Positions 11,343 to 24,772 of a stretch of DNA of 64,000 nucleotides are shown here, piece after piece. The stretch covers positions 24,065-88,064 of the forward strand of contig JXTC01000359.1 of assembly GCA_002914845.1 (NCBI GenBank), read 5' to 3'. The position numbers were made by a program, and so were the translations under genes. This DNA comes from Trema orientale (lineage: Eukaryota > Streptophyta > Magnoliopsida > Rosales > Cannabaceae). How positions within the stretch are numbered: position 1 is the stretch's first letter; every line of letters starts with the position of its first letter. A model generated the notes under the pieces. The model did not search any database and was not told the origin of the DNA. It saw nothing but the letters and a program-made list of their open reading frames with translations.

Positions 11343-12545
11343 GGGTCTTTAGCATATAGGTCCCCCACCTTTATATTTTGGTGTTTAAATCACAAACCTC
11401 CCTACAGTGTTGTACTGTTAGTCCTTTTATTAACTCCATCCAGCCCTTCTGTTAGAAAGCACGTACACCTGTACCAGAGTCTGTAGAGCTATCATCAGCT
11501 TGGTGAAAAAAGAAATCCAGATAAAATATTTTCCTTTATAAGAAAAACACTCAAATCTGTAAAACTATATCAAACAAAAATTATAAATTCAAAAAACAAA
11601 ATCCAAACCTCCACACTCGATTTTATCAACGGCAAGGATGAGGGCTTAATCGATTTGTAATCGACGATAAGGGTTTTTTTTCTATCAATCCCAGTCGATT
11701 CGCTGGATTTTGAGAATTCTTCTCGTGGAGTTTGCAAAGTGAGATTTCTGGAATAATATGAAGAGAAAAAATTCATATCAGCTCATTTTTCTTGTTCTAC
11801 AATCTGATTAGCGGTGAAGTAAGTACGATCTTGTTAAGTTTATTATATCGCCATTGTTATTGCTTGATTGTAATTTTCTTTTTTAATTCTGGAATTTTTT
11901 CCTTTCTTTTTTTTAGTTAAACTTGTGGTCTAAGAGATGGAGTTAAATGTATGCCTTCTCCTATTATTATTTCTATTTTTATTGAGCCAAAAAGATGCCA
12001 TTACAAATCAGTTCAATATTGGACTGGGTTTGATTATTTGGGTTGGGTACTGTATAAAGAAACAAGCTTATAAAGAAGTAGGATTCCAGTGAACCAAAAA
12101 AAAAAAGAATTTCCTTTTTCCATAATTGAATACAATGAATCTCATCTCCGGCTCTTCTCACACATCTACATCTATAAATATATTGTGAGCATTTATAATT
12201 ATCTGAGAAAAAAAAAAAAAAAAAAAACCAAAACTCAGGTGAGATTTACCTCATTAGTGTGGATTTGTTTAATAGTTGAGGTTTCATTGATTTGGGCTTT
12301 GGTTGATTCGGGTACTCATTGATTTGGTACTGTACTTAGTTTAATAGTAAATCTCGATTGGGTTTTCTTTCATCTCGTCAATGATTTTTATTAATATTTT
12401 TTCAATTTATTTATTCTTCTATGCATGCGCTTTTAACAGAAGAGTTAGATGGAATTAATAAAAGGACTAACAGTGCAACACTGTAGAGAAGTTTGGGATT
12501 TAAGTACCAAAATATAAAGATTTGAGACCTATGTGCCAAAGGCCT
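11343..12545. mobile_element. Long-TIR DNA element, ~1.2 kb
   Basis: The left 115 bases (CTTTAGCATATAGGTC... TTATATTTTGG... CTACAGTGTTG... TTCTGTTAGAAAGC) are an inverted copy of the right 115 bases (GCTTTTAACAGAAG... to CCTATGTGCCAAAGGCC). TIRs of this length without a transposase gene fit a MULE-type or foldback element. No clean 9-bp TSD was found, perhaps because both flanks are themselves transposons. Confidence 0.7.
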
Positions 12546-12549
12546 TGAT

Positions 12550-12975
12550 GCTATGTTTGGTAAGAAGGAAAACGGAGAGGAAGGAAAAAATTTGATGGAA
12601 AAGTTGAGTGAAATTGAAAAATTGGGTTGTTTGTAAAAGGGAAAAAGGTAGGAAAAGGAAAAAGGGAGAGAAAAGTAGAAGGAAAAAAATAGTGGGACCC
12701 ACAAATTTTTTCTACTCAAAAGTGAAGAAAAAATAAGAATAAAAATATTTTTTTAGTATATTAGTAAGTTAAGTTACAAAATTATTATTATACTTAACTT
12801 TAAATAATAGTAATATTAGCAGTAAAGTTGTCATTTTAAATTAAACTAACTTTCTTTCCTCCTTACATACTAAACGACTATGAAGAAAAAATATTTTCAT
12901 TTCCATCTTACATATTTTCTTTCTTTTTTATTTTTTCTTTTCCTCCTATTTTCTTTCTTCTCTACCAAACATAGC
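12550..12975. mobile_element. MITE with CTATGTTTGGTA ends, copy 1
   Basis: Left end GCTATGTTTGGTAAGAAGGA and right end CTACCAAACATAGC are inverted repeats. The interior is purine-rich on the left and pyrimidine-rich on the right. Copy 2 is at 27211-27635. The two are 426 and 425 bp long. Confidence 0.75.
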
Positions 12976-14133
12976 CTAAAGGTTAGGAATTTTTAAATCC
13001 AATTACGCAATTAATTGTATAAACCCTTTCCGACAATTTTGCATGTATTTAAGCAAAACGACCAATGACTCCGTCAAAGTATGAACGCATAATCTAATTT
13101 TCTTCTTTCTCATGGGAGGGGAATCCTGTACTCCACTTTAAACTTTGAAAATGCTATCCTAATATTTGACCACCAAACAAAAGCATCCATCTAGTGTCTA
13201 CACTAGCCCAAAAAAGAGGTGGCTTGTACTGGCTGATTGGCTCACATTTTAAGAAATGAGTACATCCCTGTGTTTTGTGCTTGATTTTAACCACTTTTTT
13301 CGGGAAAACTGAGTAGGACAAAAGTCAAACTAATATATTTTCGGTGCACTTTTTCTTTTTCTTGATAGTAATAGGTATTTGGAGTTTGGACCCGTTATTA
13401 CGAAAATTAATTGGGAGAAAATTTTAATAATCTCTTGCATTTTTAAGTGTAACGTTAATTGTTACTAGGACTACTTTGCAAAATTCTCGAAAACAAAAAT
13501 ATGTATTTTGTATTGCAAAATTAGGAATCAACGCCGAATTCTTTTAATATGTAATAGATAAATAAAGAGATTATCATAAAAATAAAATGAATAAATATGA
13601 AACACACAATGTTTAACTTTTCCAAAAAAAAAAAAAAAAACTCACGCCTTTTTGTTAATATAAAATAAAATATACTAGTTATGTTTCTCTATCATATCTC
13701 ACGAGTTTAATAATAGTTGAAGAAATTTCTTCTAGACTAATAAATAATTTGTGAACCTTTTTGAATTCTAACTGTGATAGCCTTTAGTCACCCACATTTT
13801 TTTTTCTCTTTTGGATCATTTATGTTATTTGATTTTAAAAGGTAAAAATATTATTCTTTAATAATTTTGACCATATATGTGAATATATGATTTAATAACA
13901 AATAGAGGATTTAATAGAAAAACATAAGTAAAAAATTTTATTTTATATTAATAACAATATGTAGTTTTCTTTTGCAAAAAAGATGAACGGGTGGGTTTTT
14001 CTTTATATTATTTTTAGATGATTATATTACTTTTCCCCTTTTCTATTTCCTTTTTTACCTGAACTGGATTAAAAGAACATGGCGGGCAAACTCCATAATG
14101 AACTTTGGATAATTACTCTATAATAATGTAATA
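12976..14133. other. Intergenic, AT-rich, no gene recognised
   Basis: Poly-A near 13624-13640 and poly-T near 13798-13806 are the only landmarks I see. Confidence 0.5.
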
Positions 14134-14136
14134 TTA

Positions 14137-14691
14137 CGGCTCGTTTGGTATGCAGAATTAGATTGGACTAGAGTGGACTATTAAATGGGATTGAATTAGA
14201 TTGGATAGTGTTATTTAGTATTGTTTGGTGCAACACAGGACTAAGATAAAATAAATATAAAAATTTTTCTTAGTGTAGTTCTAATTACGTTTTATTTATA
14301 AATAAATAAATAAATATTTCAAAAAATAGAAAAGATAAATTAAATGATGATTATATAAAATAATATGATTATAATTTATTTAAGAAAAATAGGTATATAA
14401 AAATAAAATATATTTTTTAGTTTTTTTTAGAAAAAATATATTTTTTAGTTAAAAAAATTAAACTTGAAATTTAATTAATATTTATATATATTTTTTTAAT
14501 TAAAAAATTATTAAAGAAAAAAAAAATGTGTGTTGTTGGATTTGGGACTAAATTAACCTAACTTCTAATTGGGATAATTTAGTCTCATGGGAAGGGGACT
14601 AGACTCCTTTGTCCAATCCTTATTTGGATCCAAACATGGGACTGACAAAAGAGTCCAGTCCAACCCTTAGTCCAGGCTACCAAACAAGGCC
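14137..14691. mobile_element. PIF/Harbinger-like MITE, 555 bp
   Basis: Left end CGGCTCGTTTGGTATGCAGA and right end GGCTACCAAACAAGGCC are inverted. TTA is duplicated at 14134-14136 and 14692-14694. Sub-terminal GATTGGACTAGAGTGGACT is mirrored by AGTCCAGTCCAACCCTTAGT. Interior is extremely AT-rich. Confidence 0.75.
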
Positions 14692-14710
14692 TTAATATAT
14701 ATATATATAT

Positions 14711-14766
14711 ATAGCCGAAGAAAATATCCTTTCTTTATATAGCCGAAGAAAATATCCTTTCTTTTA
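14711..14766. repeat. Tandem duplication, period 28 bp
   Basis: ATAGCCGAAGAAAATATCCT followed by TTCTTTAT occurs twice in direct succession, next to a (TA)n tract at 14695-14713. Confidence 0.9.
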
Positions 14767-15270
14767 TCATCTTTTAAAAATAAAAAGTTACACTAGCTAG
14801 AATCAATTGAATATTGGCTGATATTAGTTCACACTCACTTCCTCAAAAAGAAAAAAAAAAAAAAAGTTCACACTCACAAATAAAACTCACACTCGGCTAG
14901 TTTATATATCACTTGGTTTTACTTAATTATTAGAATCTCACAATGTAAAAAACATAAAGCAAATATATATATTAACCAAAATCTTAGAACAAGTATATAA
15001 ATTACATAATGAGCAAAGCTGCGGGCCACCTAAGTTCAAGCCACTTCAGCTCCTTAAAAGACATTCAAAGTAACTGATAAGAGCAACATCTCCTCGTACC
15101 CCCAAAGTCAAAACAGTTTTTACTAATCCCAACACACTTTTTCCCTCATTTTCTCACTATTTCTTTCTTTTTCTTGCTTTTTTCCAAGAAAATTCAACAT
15201 AATCATAAAAATTAAAAAAGGAAAATAAACAAAAAGGACATATTAGTAACTTTAGAAATTTTTTGTGGGG

Positions 15271-17032
15271 TCAGACCCTGAAATTCTTTCCGGTGAAAGT
15301 TTGACCAAATTGCCAATTGGACGGGACAATGTTCCATGAAGTGGAGGTGCGTCTGTCACTGCCTGTGACCCTAAAGGAGAGGGACTGACCAACCAAGATC
15401 GCATTTGACTGCCAGTTCTGACCCCAGTTACGGCTCAAGCTCATCCACCCAGTCTTTGAACCTTTCACGCTCGCCCTCACGATATCCCCTGCACCCGCGA
15501 CGTTGGTGATCAGGACCAAGTTGAAGTACTTGAACCCGTTGATCGTGAACCTGATTCCTCCATGCTTCCGGCACGGCACCCTATTAAAAAAATAATAAAA
15601 TAAGAAATGAAGTCCATGTATTACACGAGGGTACAATGGTAATTTAAGAGAAAGGGTTATTTTCCCGTGTGACGCTGTTTTGAGTGGTGTACAGCAATAT
15701 ATGAGGCTTGTACTTTTTTCTTTTGGTTCAGGGCTGGATTTGGACGTGACATCCGTGTGGGAATGGGACAAAAAAAGCGATAGGATTCTCTGATAAACGT
15801 AAATCTGGACGGTTGTGATTCTTTTCTGATTTTAAAAATGATTAATCCAGCGCTACAAATAAACGCAATAAAGTAAGAATTTATTTATGGGCTCCTAGTC
15901 TTATAGGATCCCTAGGGGTTACTTAGTGTAATTTTCTCGTCTAATCAGCCAATAACTCTTCTAAAATTAATTATCGACCGAAAAACAAAGAGTGCTATTG
16001 GCTTACTAGGCTCTAGGTACCTCTAGATCTCATGCAGTTAATTTAGTAGGTCAAAAGTTCTAGATAGGTGGTGTGAATCACTAATTACAAACTTTTCATT
16101 TTAACTACGGTAAAAAAAGATATCAATTTTTGTAGCAACTCATGTGACATGATTTTATCGAGCTGGATCATAATGTTTCAATTATGAGATCATTTATATG
16201 GATTATAAATGATGCATTGCTCATTTCAAATTTAATACGAAATATGTAAGATAATAATATTAATTTAACACCGATTAATGTGACAACTTTAATCACATAA
16301 TTGTATTGTATATATATTTTTTTTAGCTAATTTAGATGTGATTTAAAATCATGTCCCGGTCAAGAAAAGGTCAAAAAATTGAGAGAGACAAACCGGCGGT
16401 AGGAGACGGGGACAATGCCGGCGCGGTACTCGGCGATCTTAAGGAACATGGGCATGGCGAGGTCGAAGTGGGGCCGGGGAGGGTTACACCAACCACCGTT
16501 GTCGTTAGGGAGAGCATAATTAGGGGGGCAGAAGTTAGTGGCGGTGATGAAAATGGAGGGGCTACCAGAGTGGCACCACTGAGGATCATTGCCGCACTTG
16601 ATCTCAAAGCAAGCCCCGCAGCTCAGCCCGTTGTTGAACAGCGCCGTGCTCAGCGCCGCCGTGTTCACGCCGTAGCCTTGGCTGTACAAGTTCCCGTACC
16701 CACAAGCCCCTCCTGCATTTTTACACAAACATCCATCATATACATATATAAAACGACAACCATTCTAACTCAATTCACAACGTAAACGACATTAACATTG
16801 GCATCCTCTGTTTTAAGCAGAGGAGCTCTTTGTTTTTTTTTTTTTTTGGGTTAGGAGGTTGAGAGTTGAGATAGATACCCATAGTGCCGGAGGCGTCACT
16901 GCCACCGTAAAATGTAGCGTGGGCGGATTCCCAGCCACCGCCGCCGTAGACGCCGGGGATTCGGGCGTCCACGGAGGCGAAAATTGCTAAGAGAGAAAAA
17001 ATGAGGAGGGAACCCAAGCTCATGGTGGCCAT
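15271..17032 (-). CDS. EXPA: Alpha-expansin (EXPA4/6/16-like)
   Basis: Three exons on the minus strand: 17032-16879, 16712-16394 and 15580-15271. Phases 1 and 2 join cleanly and give 260 aa, normal for the family. Residues 1-23 are a signal peptide ([23 protein letters not shown]). The next region, about residues 45-150, is the six-stranded barrel domain with [20 protein letters not shown], the conserved Cys set ([25 protein letters not shown]) and the HFD motif (PHFDLAMP). The C-terminal CBM63 domain has the usual Trp residues ([23 protein letters not shown]). Alpha-expansins are secreted and loosen cell walls by disrupting cellulose-xyloglucan contacts without hydrolysis. Intron positions are those common in EXPA genes. 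Conserved residues all appear intact. Subtype is inferred from remembered similarity, not an alignment. Confidence 0.95.
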
Positions 17033-17164
17033 TGCTTAATGCTTTGCACTCACTTACTTACTAACTCACTCCTAGAAAAGGGAAAGAAGTGAGTTTTTTT
17101 TTTTTTTTTTTCTAGAGGGGCGGATGAGTGTGAGTGTGAGGAGGAAAGCAGAGGAGGGGGTTGG

Positions 17165-17172
17165 TATTTATG
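17165..17172 (-). promoter_or_regulatory. TATA-like box of the expansin gene
   Basis: On the minus strand CATAAATA lies 133 bases upstream of the ATG, followed by a pyrimidine-rich leader. Distance and surroundings fit a TATA box with a leader of roughly 100 bases. The call rests on position and motif only. Confidence 0.45.
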
Positions 17173-17179
17173 CAAAAGA

Positions 17180-19213
17180 GAAATAGAGAGAGAGGGCAGA
17201 TTAATTAAGAATTGTCAAAAAAGTGAAGTTTAGGGGGGTACGAAATTATCACCCTTAATTAATGCTGTTTGGTCTCCCATTGTTAGTTAAAACTTAAGAC
17301 CCTTTTTATTTTTTCTTTTATCTATTATTTTTTTGGCGGTAATTCCATTCAACTCCCTCCAAGTCTCGAACCCTTTTCCGACTTTAGAGAGACGAAAATG
17401 CCACTGGGATTTGGTGAATTATGATGAGTTCAAAGATGGGGTTTTGTGGGAAAAAAAAATGTGGGTCGAATGATGATGGTAGGGTCTAAAAAGGGTCGGA
17501 GCTCAAGGCTCTGATATGAAACCGCTTTGCTTCATTTGTAAGTTGTGCCATTATCTGCGGCTCTCTATGTGCCTAAAATTCTTTCTTTTTTTTTTTTTTT
17601 TGTCGTCTCTTTGAATTTTTTGGACATTAGGGTTGTCGCCCGCATAGGAAGTAAGACTTTGGTAGTTAGGCTTGTCCTCAATTTGTACGGATAAAAAACT
17701 TTACGGACTCTTCGCTTGTTGATAAATTTTCTACACTAAAGTATATATCTAATGACACTTGAGGCCTTGTATACATTGCACCTTAACATTCTTCACATGC
17801 CTCTCTCCGTACATCATGACGGCCCATATGTAAATCCTATTTAACAATTATATTTTCTTGAATCAATGTTGCTATATATATACGTTGATTTTTCGCTTAA
17901 TTTTAAAATTTTCATCGAGATTGCTTATTGTAATGGAATGTCTTGAATTTTTTGGTTCAGTCTTTGTTCATCAATTGTTATCGACTTAAATAGCATAGTT
18001 GGTCTACTTGCATAATTAAATAGAATAATAGAACATATTTTGACAACTTGTTTTGAAAAAATAATTTGATTAATACATCATCATATAATTAGCTAATGCA
18101 TTTTTTTTAATCTCATTCATTAACTACCACCTCTAAATTCATATCATTCGAACTATAAATTTATACACAAATGTCATGATGTTCAACAATTTCCAATTAT
18201 GTAAACGATATCATGTTTTAACAAAAAAATTTCACTTATACCTATTTTAAGATTATATTGAAAGAGTTCCAAACTCTAGCGGTAAAAAGGGTTCTCCCTA
18301 ATTAAAGTGGGAAATCAGATTCTTTGTAGTGAGCAAATATAAAGACTTAAAAGAACCATTCCAACTTCCGGCCGTAATAATGTTTTTTTTTTTTTTTTTT
18401 GGGGGAAGTATTTACCCGCCAAATTAATGAAGGTCTTTTATTATAATTTTTTTAAGGGTAGAAAAATGAGAATACGGACGAAGGAAGGAAGGGCTCGATG
18501 AGGGTCCCATGACTCCGCATTTATCGGTCCACGTATTACGCCGTGCATTAGCCGTACCGTTTGCGTGGACTCAATACAGTCGTATGCGCATTCGCCTATG
18601 TCACCTTTCAACTTCATGCATGGTTTTATTGCAGACTTTGCAGTCTTACTTTGGAGTCGCTGGTTATATATATATGTATGTCTAAAAGTCAACTATGGCA
18701 TACAGATAGTAAATTACTTTTTACTTTCTAAATTAATATTCAATGCAAGCCGTTTTTAACGATAATAAGCACACATCATGTTTTGAGCCAATTTTAGTAC
18801 GATTCCAATGTTTATGCTTAATTTATAAATATATGTACACACATAAGTTTTTTCCCCCCTTCTTAGAAGTGAGAGATGCAAACTTTCCGTAATGAGAAAA
18901 AATGTGATCACATACCAAGTCTGTTGGCATTTTTAATATCCTAATTAACTAGTAAAAGAGAATACCCAAAAAAAAAAAAAAAGGGTTGTATGCTTAGATC
19001 TAGGCCTTACTTGTAATAATACTTCGTATTTAATGTATAGCATATAAAGGTCAGTAAATAAATGCAATTTGCTGTAACAATTAATTTACTTACAATAAAT
19101 AGATCGACATAAATTAATATACTAAATTAAATACAAATCTCATCAAATTTTGCCGCTTTCCACCTATATTCACACATAAAAGAGAAAAAAAAGAAGGAAG
19201 GAAAAATTAAGAA
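17180..19213. other. Upstream region of the expansin gene, intergenic
   Basis: Proximal part should contain the expansin promoter. Homopolymer T tracts occur at 17096-17110, 17585-17600 and 18383-18400, and poly-A at 18967-18982. A less AT-rich patch at about 18470-18600 has no recognisable protein. Confidence 0.5.
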
Positions 19214-19219
19214 TCTATA

Positions 19220-19405
19220 GGCCTGTTTGGGATAGCTTTTACTTTTTGAAGTAAAAGTTTAAAAAGATCTTCTTAAAAAAGATGACGAGTCCATGTTCTT
19301 TAAAAAGATCTTTTGGATACAAAAAGATTTTTTAAAAATCTATCCAAACACTCCTAAAAGATCTTTTGAGCTCTAAAAGATCTTTGAAAACTGTGCCAAA
19401 CAGAC
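19220..19405. mobile_element. Small Tourist-like MITE
   Basis: GGCCTGTTTGGGATAGCTTT at the left is mirrored by AAAACTGTGCCAAACAGAC at the right. TCTATA flanks both sides (19214-19219 and 19406-19411). The interior repeats AAAAGATCTTT several times. Superfamily is uncertain because the flanking duplication does not clearly resolve to 3 or 8 bp. Confidence 0.65.
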
Positions 19406-20022
19406 TCTATATATAGAAGTGCCATGCGGAGCCTACTTCAAAATAACTAGGAACTATTAATTTTGCAAGTCAAACGTTCGAAGTCAAAAGAAGACTAGAG
19501 ACAACATAAAGGGCTTTTTTTTTTTTTTTGGGCAGTTAGGGAAGGTTTGCTTTAGTGTTGGTGCATTATTATATTTATGGTGAAGACTGGTGACAATATA
19601 GGCAGATGAGTGATTTAATTTGATCCGTGTGGGCTGTGCTAACAAAATCTGAACTAGAAGATCGGACACGTCATAGGTCATCCAAATAATGTAGCTCTTA
19701 GTTGAACAACCCCCCCGCCCATTACATTTGAGTCCCTTAAAACTTGATCCCATTGCATGTGAAAAAAGCCCCATCATCACCAAGCCACTTTATCCTCTAT
19801 CCCAAACCCACCCTTATTAATTATCTCCACCATCTATGTAGATGATATACGTAATAAAGACATAGTTAAATTAATACATAGGTTACAATATCCCTAGCTA
19901 GGTAGCTTATAGCATAGTTATCAGTGAATTTAGGGGATTTTTTTTCTGACGTCATTAACATAATTTATATATTTTTGACTGGCTTGATAATACTTTCCTA
20001 ATAATAATGAGAAAGTATTAAT

Positions 20023-22235
20023 TGTAATAACCCAATTTTTTTAAGAGTTGGCCATTTGACCAAAAAAAAAAAAAAAGAAACAGCTTATATATATATTTTA
20101 TCTTCTCTCTCTCCCTCCTGATTTCACTTTCCCCTGTTCTCTCGCTCACTCTCGGCCGAAGGAGGACGAAGGACCGCCGAGCAGCCACCGGCCGTCATTC
20201 GGCCAGCCCAACCCCCGACAAACCTCCAGTGCAGCTCTGCGACGCCCATGCCACCGGTCCTGAGTTGTCGGAAATGCCGTTAATGGCCACGGAGGAACTC
20301 TGATTTTCCAGCACCGTTTCGGACTATTTTCCCGCGTATTTTTGGGCTCGTTGGGTTCGTATTATCGAGAAGAACCTCAAGGTATATATTTCATGATCCT
20401 ATTTTACCCAGATTAAAAGTTGCTATTTTTGTCTATTTTTGAGCTTGAGTTTGACTTTTGATCCGACCATTAGATTGTATTTTTGATGTCATTTTTGGAA
20501 TGTACTCGGAAAGTGGTGAGGTTTGATATATATATATTGACTATATTTGATGACCGGCACGAAAACTGATTTTTAACGATATAGATTTTGTCTCGTTTTG
20601 CTTGCCACCGATCCGATGTTAGCCCAAGCCCGAATTGGTCGAGTTATATATTTAATCTAGCAATTTTGGACATTAGGAATTCAATGGAGAGGTTTGCTTA
20701 TTGATTTGAAGCTCCGTTGAGAACTTAGTTTTTCCTGAGAGAGCGATCGAGGGCGTGGAATTAGTTCCCGACCCTTCGAACGATCGTCCAACGGCATCTT
20801 GAGAATCCAATAGCATGGTATTGCTATTCTAGTGAGGTAGAGATTCAATTACTTCTGTTTTACATCGTTTTTTATTAAAACTTTATTTCTGCAATGCACG
20901 ATGACAAATATGATTTTTGAACTATTTTGGGATATATGTGATGGAATTGAATTGTATTATATATATTTGATTGCTCTGGTACTTTTCTGAGTGCATGTTA
21001 TATTTGGATATATTAAAACAGAGTTGTTATGCTATCCATTTTTCTATAAAATTTAATTAACCATTTTATTAAAAATCAGAGCTTCATTTGTACTTAAATT
21101 ATTGCATGGCTATTTTTACACATCAATTCAGAGTACATAGGATCACACATGAGTATCAGGTTAGCATCATGAGGTTTTTACAGTGTGGCACTACAGCCCT
21201 ACCGACGGTGCAGAGTCCGTGAACCTGCACGGGATATTTCTTCTGATTACCTTCCCATTTGGCAGGCATAAGCAATACAGTTGCCCCTCTAGGTTTGGTA
21301 AGCGACACAAGAGTGTCCTCTCTGGTTATGGACTAGGTGTTAAGTATGTTGTATGGTACACATTGTGCCAACATACTAGTTTCTATTGATGAAAGGTGGT
21401 GAATTCATAGGTATGGGTGAATTTGTATCATGTATTTATAGATTGATTGGTTTTCCGATATCATGCTTTCTGTATATCTATATATATGTGTGTGCATACG
21501 GACTATCGGTTTTGGATATTTTCATGTATATATGCACATATAGTTTTGCAAATATGTTTTGGATTAAACTAACCATGCAAGGACTTTCCAACTCTAAAAA
21601 AGTTTTTAAATGAGGTAACAGTTTCTCTACTGAACTTTCGAGCTCATCCTCCTATTTTTCCTCCCTTTCAGGTAGTTTATTCGAGTTAGTTATCTCGTTA
21701 GCTAGGCAAGTCACTTGGCTTACGCCCGTGGTCCTATCCCTCTTTGGTTGGTACCTTTCTTTGTCTCACTCTTTCTCTATGTCTAACTGTTTAACCAAGT
21801 TTATTGATTCTACGAAGTGAATGTATGAGGATGTACTTACTATTATTAGAGGTTTTGGGGTATAAATTGGACACAATGGTTCCTAAAGAGCTTATTTTCA
21901 AAATTTTAAGTACTTGGAATTTTGACAACTTTTTAAGTCAAATTTTAGACATTCGGATTCAAGATTTGAAAAATCTATTAAATCAACAATGTAGTTTTAT
22001 TAAACCAAGTTTTTATATAACTTAACTATGTTTTATTGAATTTTAATTGGTGTATCTTTTTTAATAAATTAAACTAAAGATGGACCATTTTTTATATAGA
22101 ATTTCTAATGATTTGAGGACTAAAAATGAAAATTCAAGTACTTGGTTTCCTCCAAATTTTGTAAAAATTCTTTATTTATCTTAATTTATACCCAAAATTA
22201 CTAAAAATCACGACCTTGGGTTTTGGGTCGTGACA
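20023..22235 (+). mobile_element. Probable solo LTR of a long-LTR retrotransposon, 2.2 kb
   Basis: Begins TGTAATAACCC and ends GGGTCGTGACA, classic plant Ty3/gypsy LTR termini (TG...CA). The 5-bp duplication TTAAT flanks it at 20018-20022 and 22236-22240. It contains a GC-rich patch at 20150-20290, unlike the surroundings. No gag-pol frame, primer-binding site plus polypurine pair, or second LTR is present in the window, so recombination to a solo LTR is the simplest reading. The assignment to the gypsy lineage is inference from the ends and length. Confidence 0.7.
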
Positions 22236-22240
22236 TTAAT

Positions 22241-24772
22241 ACCAGAGAAGCACTTCATTAATTTGTAAAAAGCTTAATTATAATATATAACTCACCTACT
22301 TCGACATACTTCATAGTGTTATGTGTGAATCATAATGATAACAAGTTAATTAGTTATAACGTGTCGTATACATAATTAATTTTATATGTACACACACATA
22401 TTCATATTATACAATAATAGACACGTGACTGTATGGCGAGGCGGCTTGGTGCTTAAGAGTTGAGAGTTAAGAGGCAATCATATGCATGTCACTTGCCGAG
22501 AGTACTTAATTTCGAGATGTCAAGTATGCAAAAGATGTTTTCCGTATAACTAAGTATAATATAGCTAAGTCAATTGAGTACTATAATTGTAATCAATATT
22601 ATACGTTCAAGTGAATCTAATTATTTAATTTGTCAGCTCTTGGATTAACTAATTAAGTTTGCTCATAATGTTAATGGCCTCTTAAGACACCTATATGGTT
22701 GTCGAGGTCTTGAGGACCCCCTTGTTATATATGTTCATCTTCTTATATATTGTCTTAATTAAGCACTAGCTAGATATCTCAATCATAAATAATGATCACC
22801 GAAAAAAAACCAACAAATCCATTGTTTACATTTAATATTTTAGGTTTGTACATTCAGTGAATTTACTGCGACATGGTAATACAAAATACAACTATATATT
22901 ACAAATTATATTGTTCTGGTAATATTAGTTTGGGACAACAATTATTAATTAAGAATTTGTTGTCGTCTTTTAATTAACTTGTACAGACCATAAATTTCAA
23001 CGCATTAATTTTGCTTTTTGGTAACTCTCAGTTCTATTTCTACTTTAACTCAAGATTGCCTTAAATATTAATCCCCTGGGCCTTGGGCAACTGAATTAGT
23101 TATTTCACAGAAATTAGCCCAGAGATCCAACTGAGACGAGACTTTTCATTGGCAGTTTATTTAGTTTTTTGACTGAACTAATCTGCCCTGTTAAAGTTGC
23201 AACATTAATTAATGTATGCAACAATAAATAAATAACTAAACAGTTCTTTTCAAGTCCCAAACATGAAGAACAACTTAATTTTCTCCGCATCCAAATTTAT
23301 AACATTAAATTTCCTCAACGAAGAATAGAAATTAATTCCAACATTTATAGCTAAGTATTTCCTTTTACGGTCAAAGTGTTACCCAATAAACTATTATATT
23401 TCAATGTATGATTACTTGTAAATTTGCCACATGGAATCAATAAAATCAACTTGGTAATTATAATACATAGGTGCTTGAGCATGAGAGAGAGGTTCCTAGC
23501 TAATAACTTAAGTTACTATACATTTATGCTATTAGTACTCTATATTATACTATTCATGCATGCTTTAGTTATCAAAATTTGCCAGATCTTTACTAGACCA
23601 AGGGGACCATTTCCCATATTTTATATGTCCCCTCTTTAGATGAAAATCTCTGTAACTATATATAACTATATATAGCTTCTATTGAGCTTTACGCAATCTC
23701 CTCCAACCAAATAAAGGTCCAAGTTTCTCAAGCAAGCAAATTCAGAATCATATCACAAAACTTTCTTCCTTCCAAGTGCACCACCACACAAATACCATAT
23801 TGCCATTATACTTTGCTTTTGGTCGCTCATTCTTTCTGTTTTTTTCCCCCTTTGTAGCCCAATAACTAAAACTTTGTTTGGACCCCCAAATTGCCTTTTC
23901 CTAAATATTATTTTTGACTCTTACTTACTTTAAGCTTGATGGGGACTATAACTACCATATCAACTGAAATTAACTACCGCTCAATACGCGAAAAGTGCCA
24001 TAACGAATCATTTTTCTCAGGCCAAATTATATGGAGGGTCGAAGATTTCTTCTTTTCTGGCGTGCTTTCCCAAGAGAATCAGTTTCTTTATGTAGCAAGG
24101 GGGAATTAACCTACGTCCCTTTTATTTTTTTTATTTTTTATTTTTTTTGCTCTGAGAATAAAGGAATTAACCTACGTCCCTTTTAATTAGTTATATTTAA
24201 TGATCAAGTAGAGGCCCATATTACTCATTTGATACTTGCACGCTTTTTATATAAGTATAGACATATAGCCAAAAACTCTATTTTGATCTAAATTTTACAG
24301 AATAAAGAATACGAATGTTTAATATGATGTGATTTGGCTCAATCGCATAAGTTCAATGGCAAGCCTTTTCCACTAGAAAGAGAGAATTACACTCGGTCTT
24401 CATATATATGAATATATACACGTACATTTGTGGGAGCGATAGTACAATAAGATTTTTTTTTAATTTTCTATCGAAAAAAATTTAATTGATTTTGACTATT
24501 AGATTTCAAACCAATGATTATAATAAAATACTTTGGAATAAATTTATGTGAATCAATGCTAACATATACTTTTATAATGGCTTTTATATTAAAATATATC
24601 GGTCATCGATGCTCATTAGGAGTAGCTCAGTGAATGAGTAGAGTTAGGATTGAGTATTAGCTCAGTACGTAGGCAGGGTAGGGTGTAGATTGGGTATTAG
24701 GTCGGAATTTCGGTGCATGAATTATTTTCCTTTCTTTAGCTCTTTATATACATATGTATAATTATATTTATT
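22241..24772. other. Intergenic, no gene recognised
   Basis: AT-rich. A short direct repeat, GGAATTAACCTACGTCCCTTTTA, occurs at about 24102 and 24162 around a T-rich spacer. Nothing else stands out. Confidence 0.5.

Noticed and set aside
15581-15771. Extension of the last expansin exon upstream
   Set aside because: It runs into intron 2; the family sequence resumes exactly at the AG ending at 15581.
16351-16785. 144-codon frame on the plus strand
   Set aside because: It is antisense to expansin exon 2 and owes its length to the GC-rich coding sequence.
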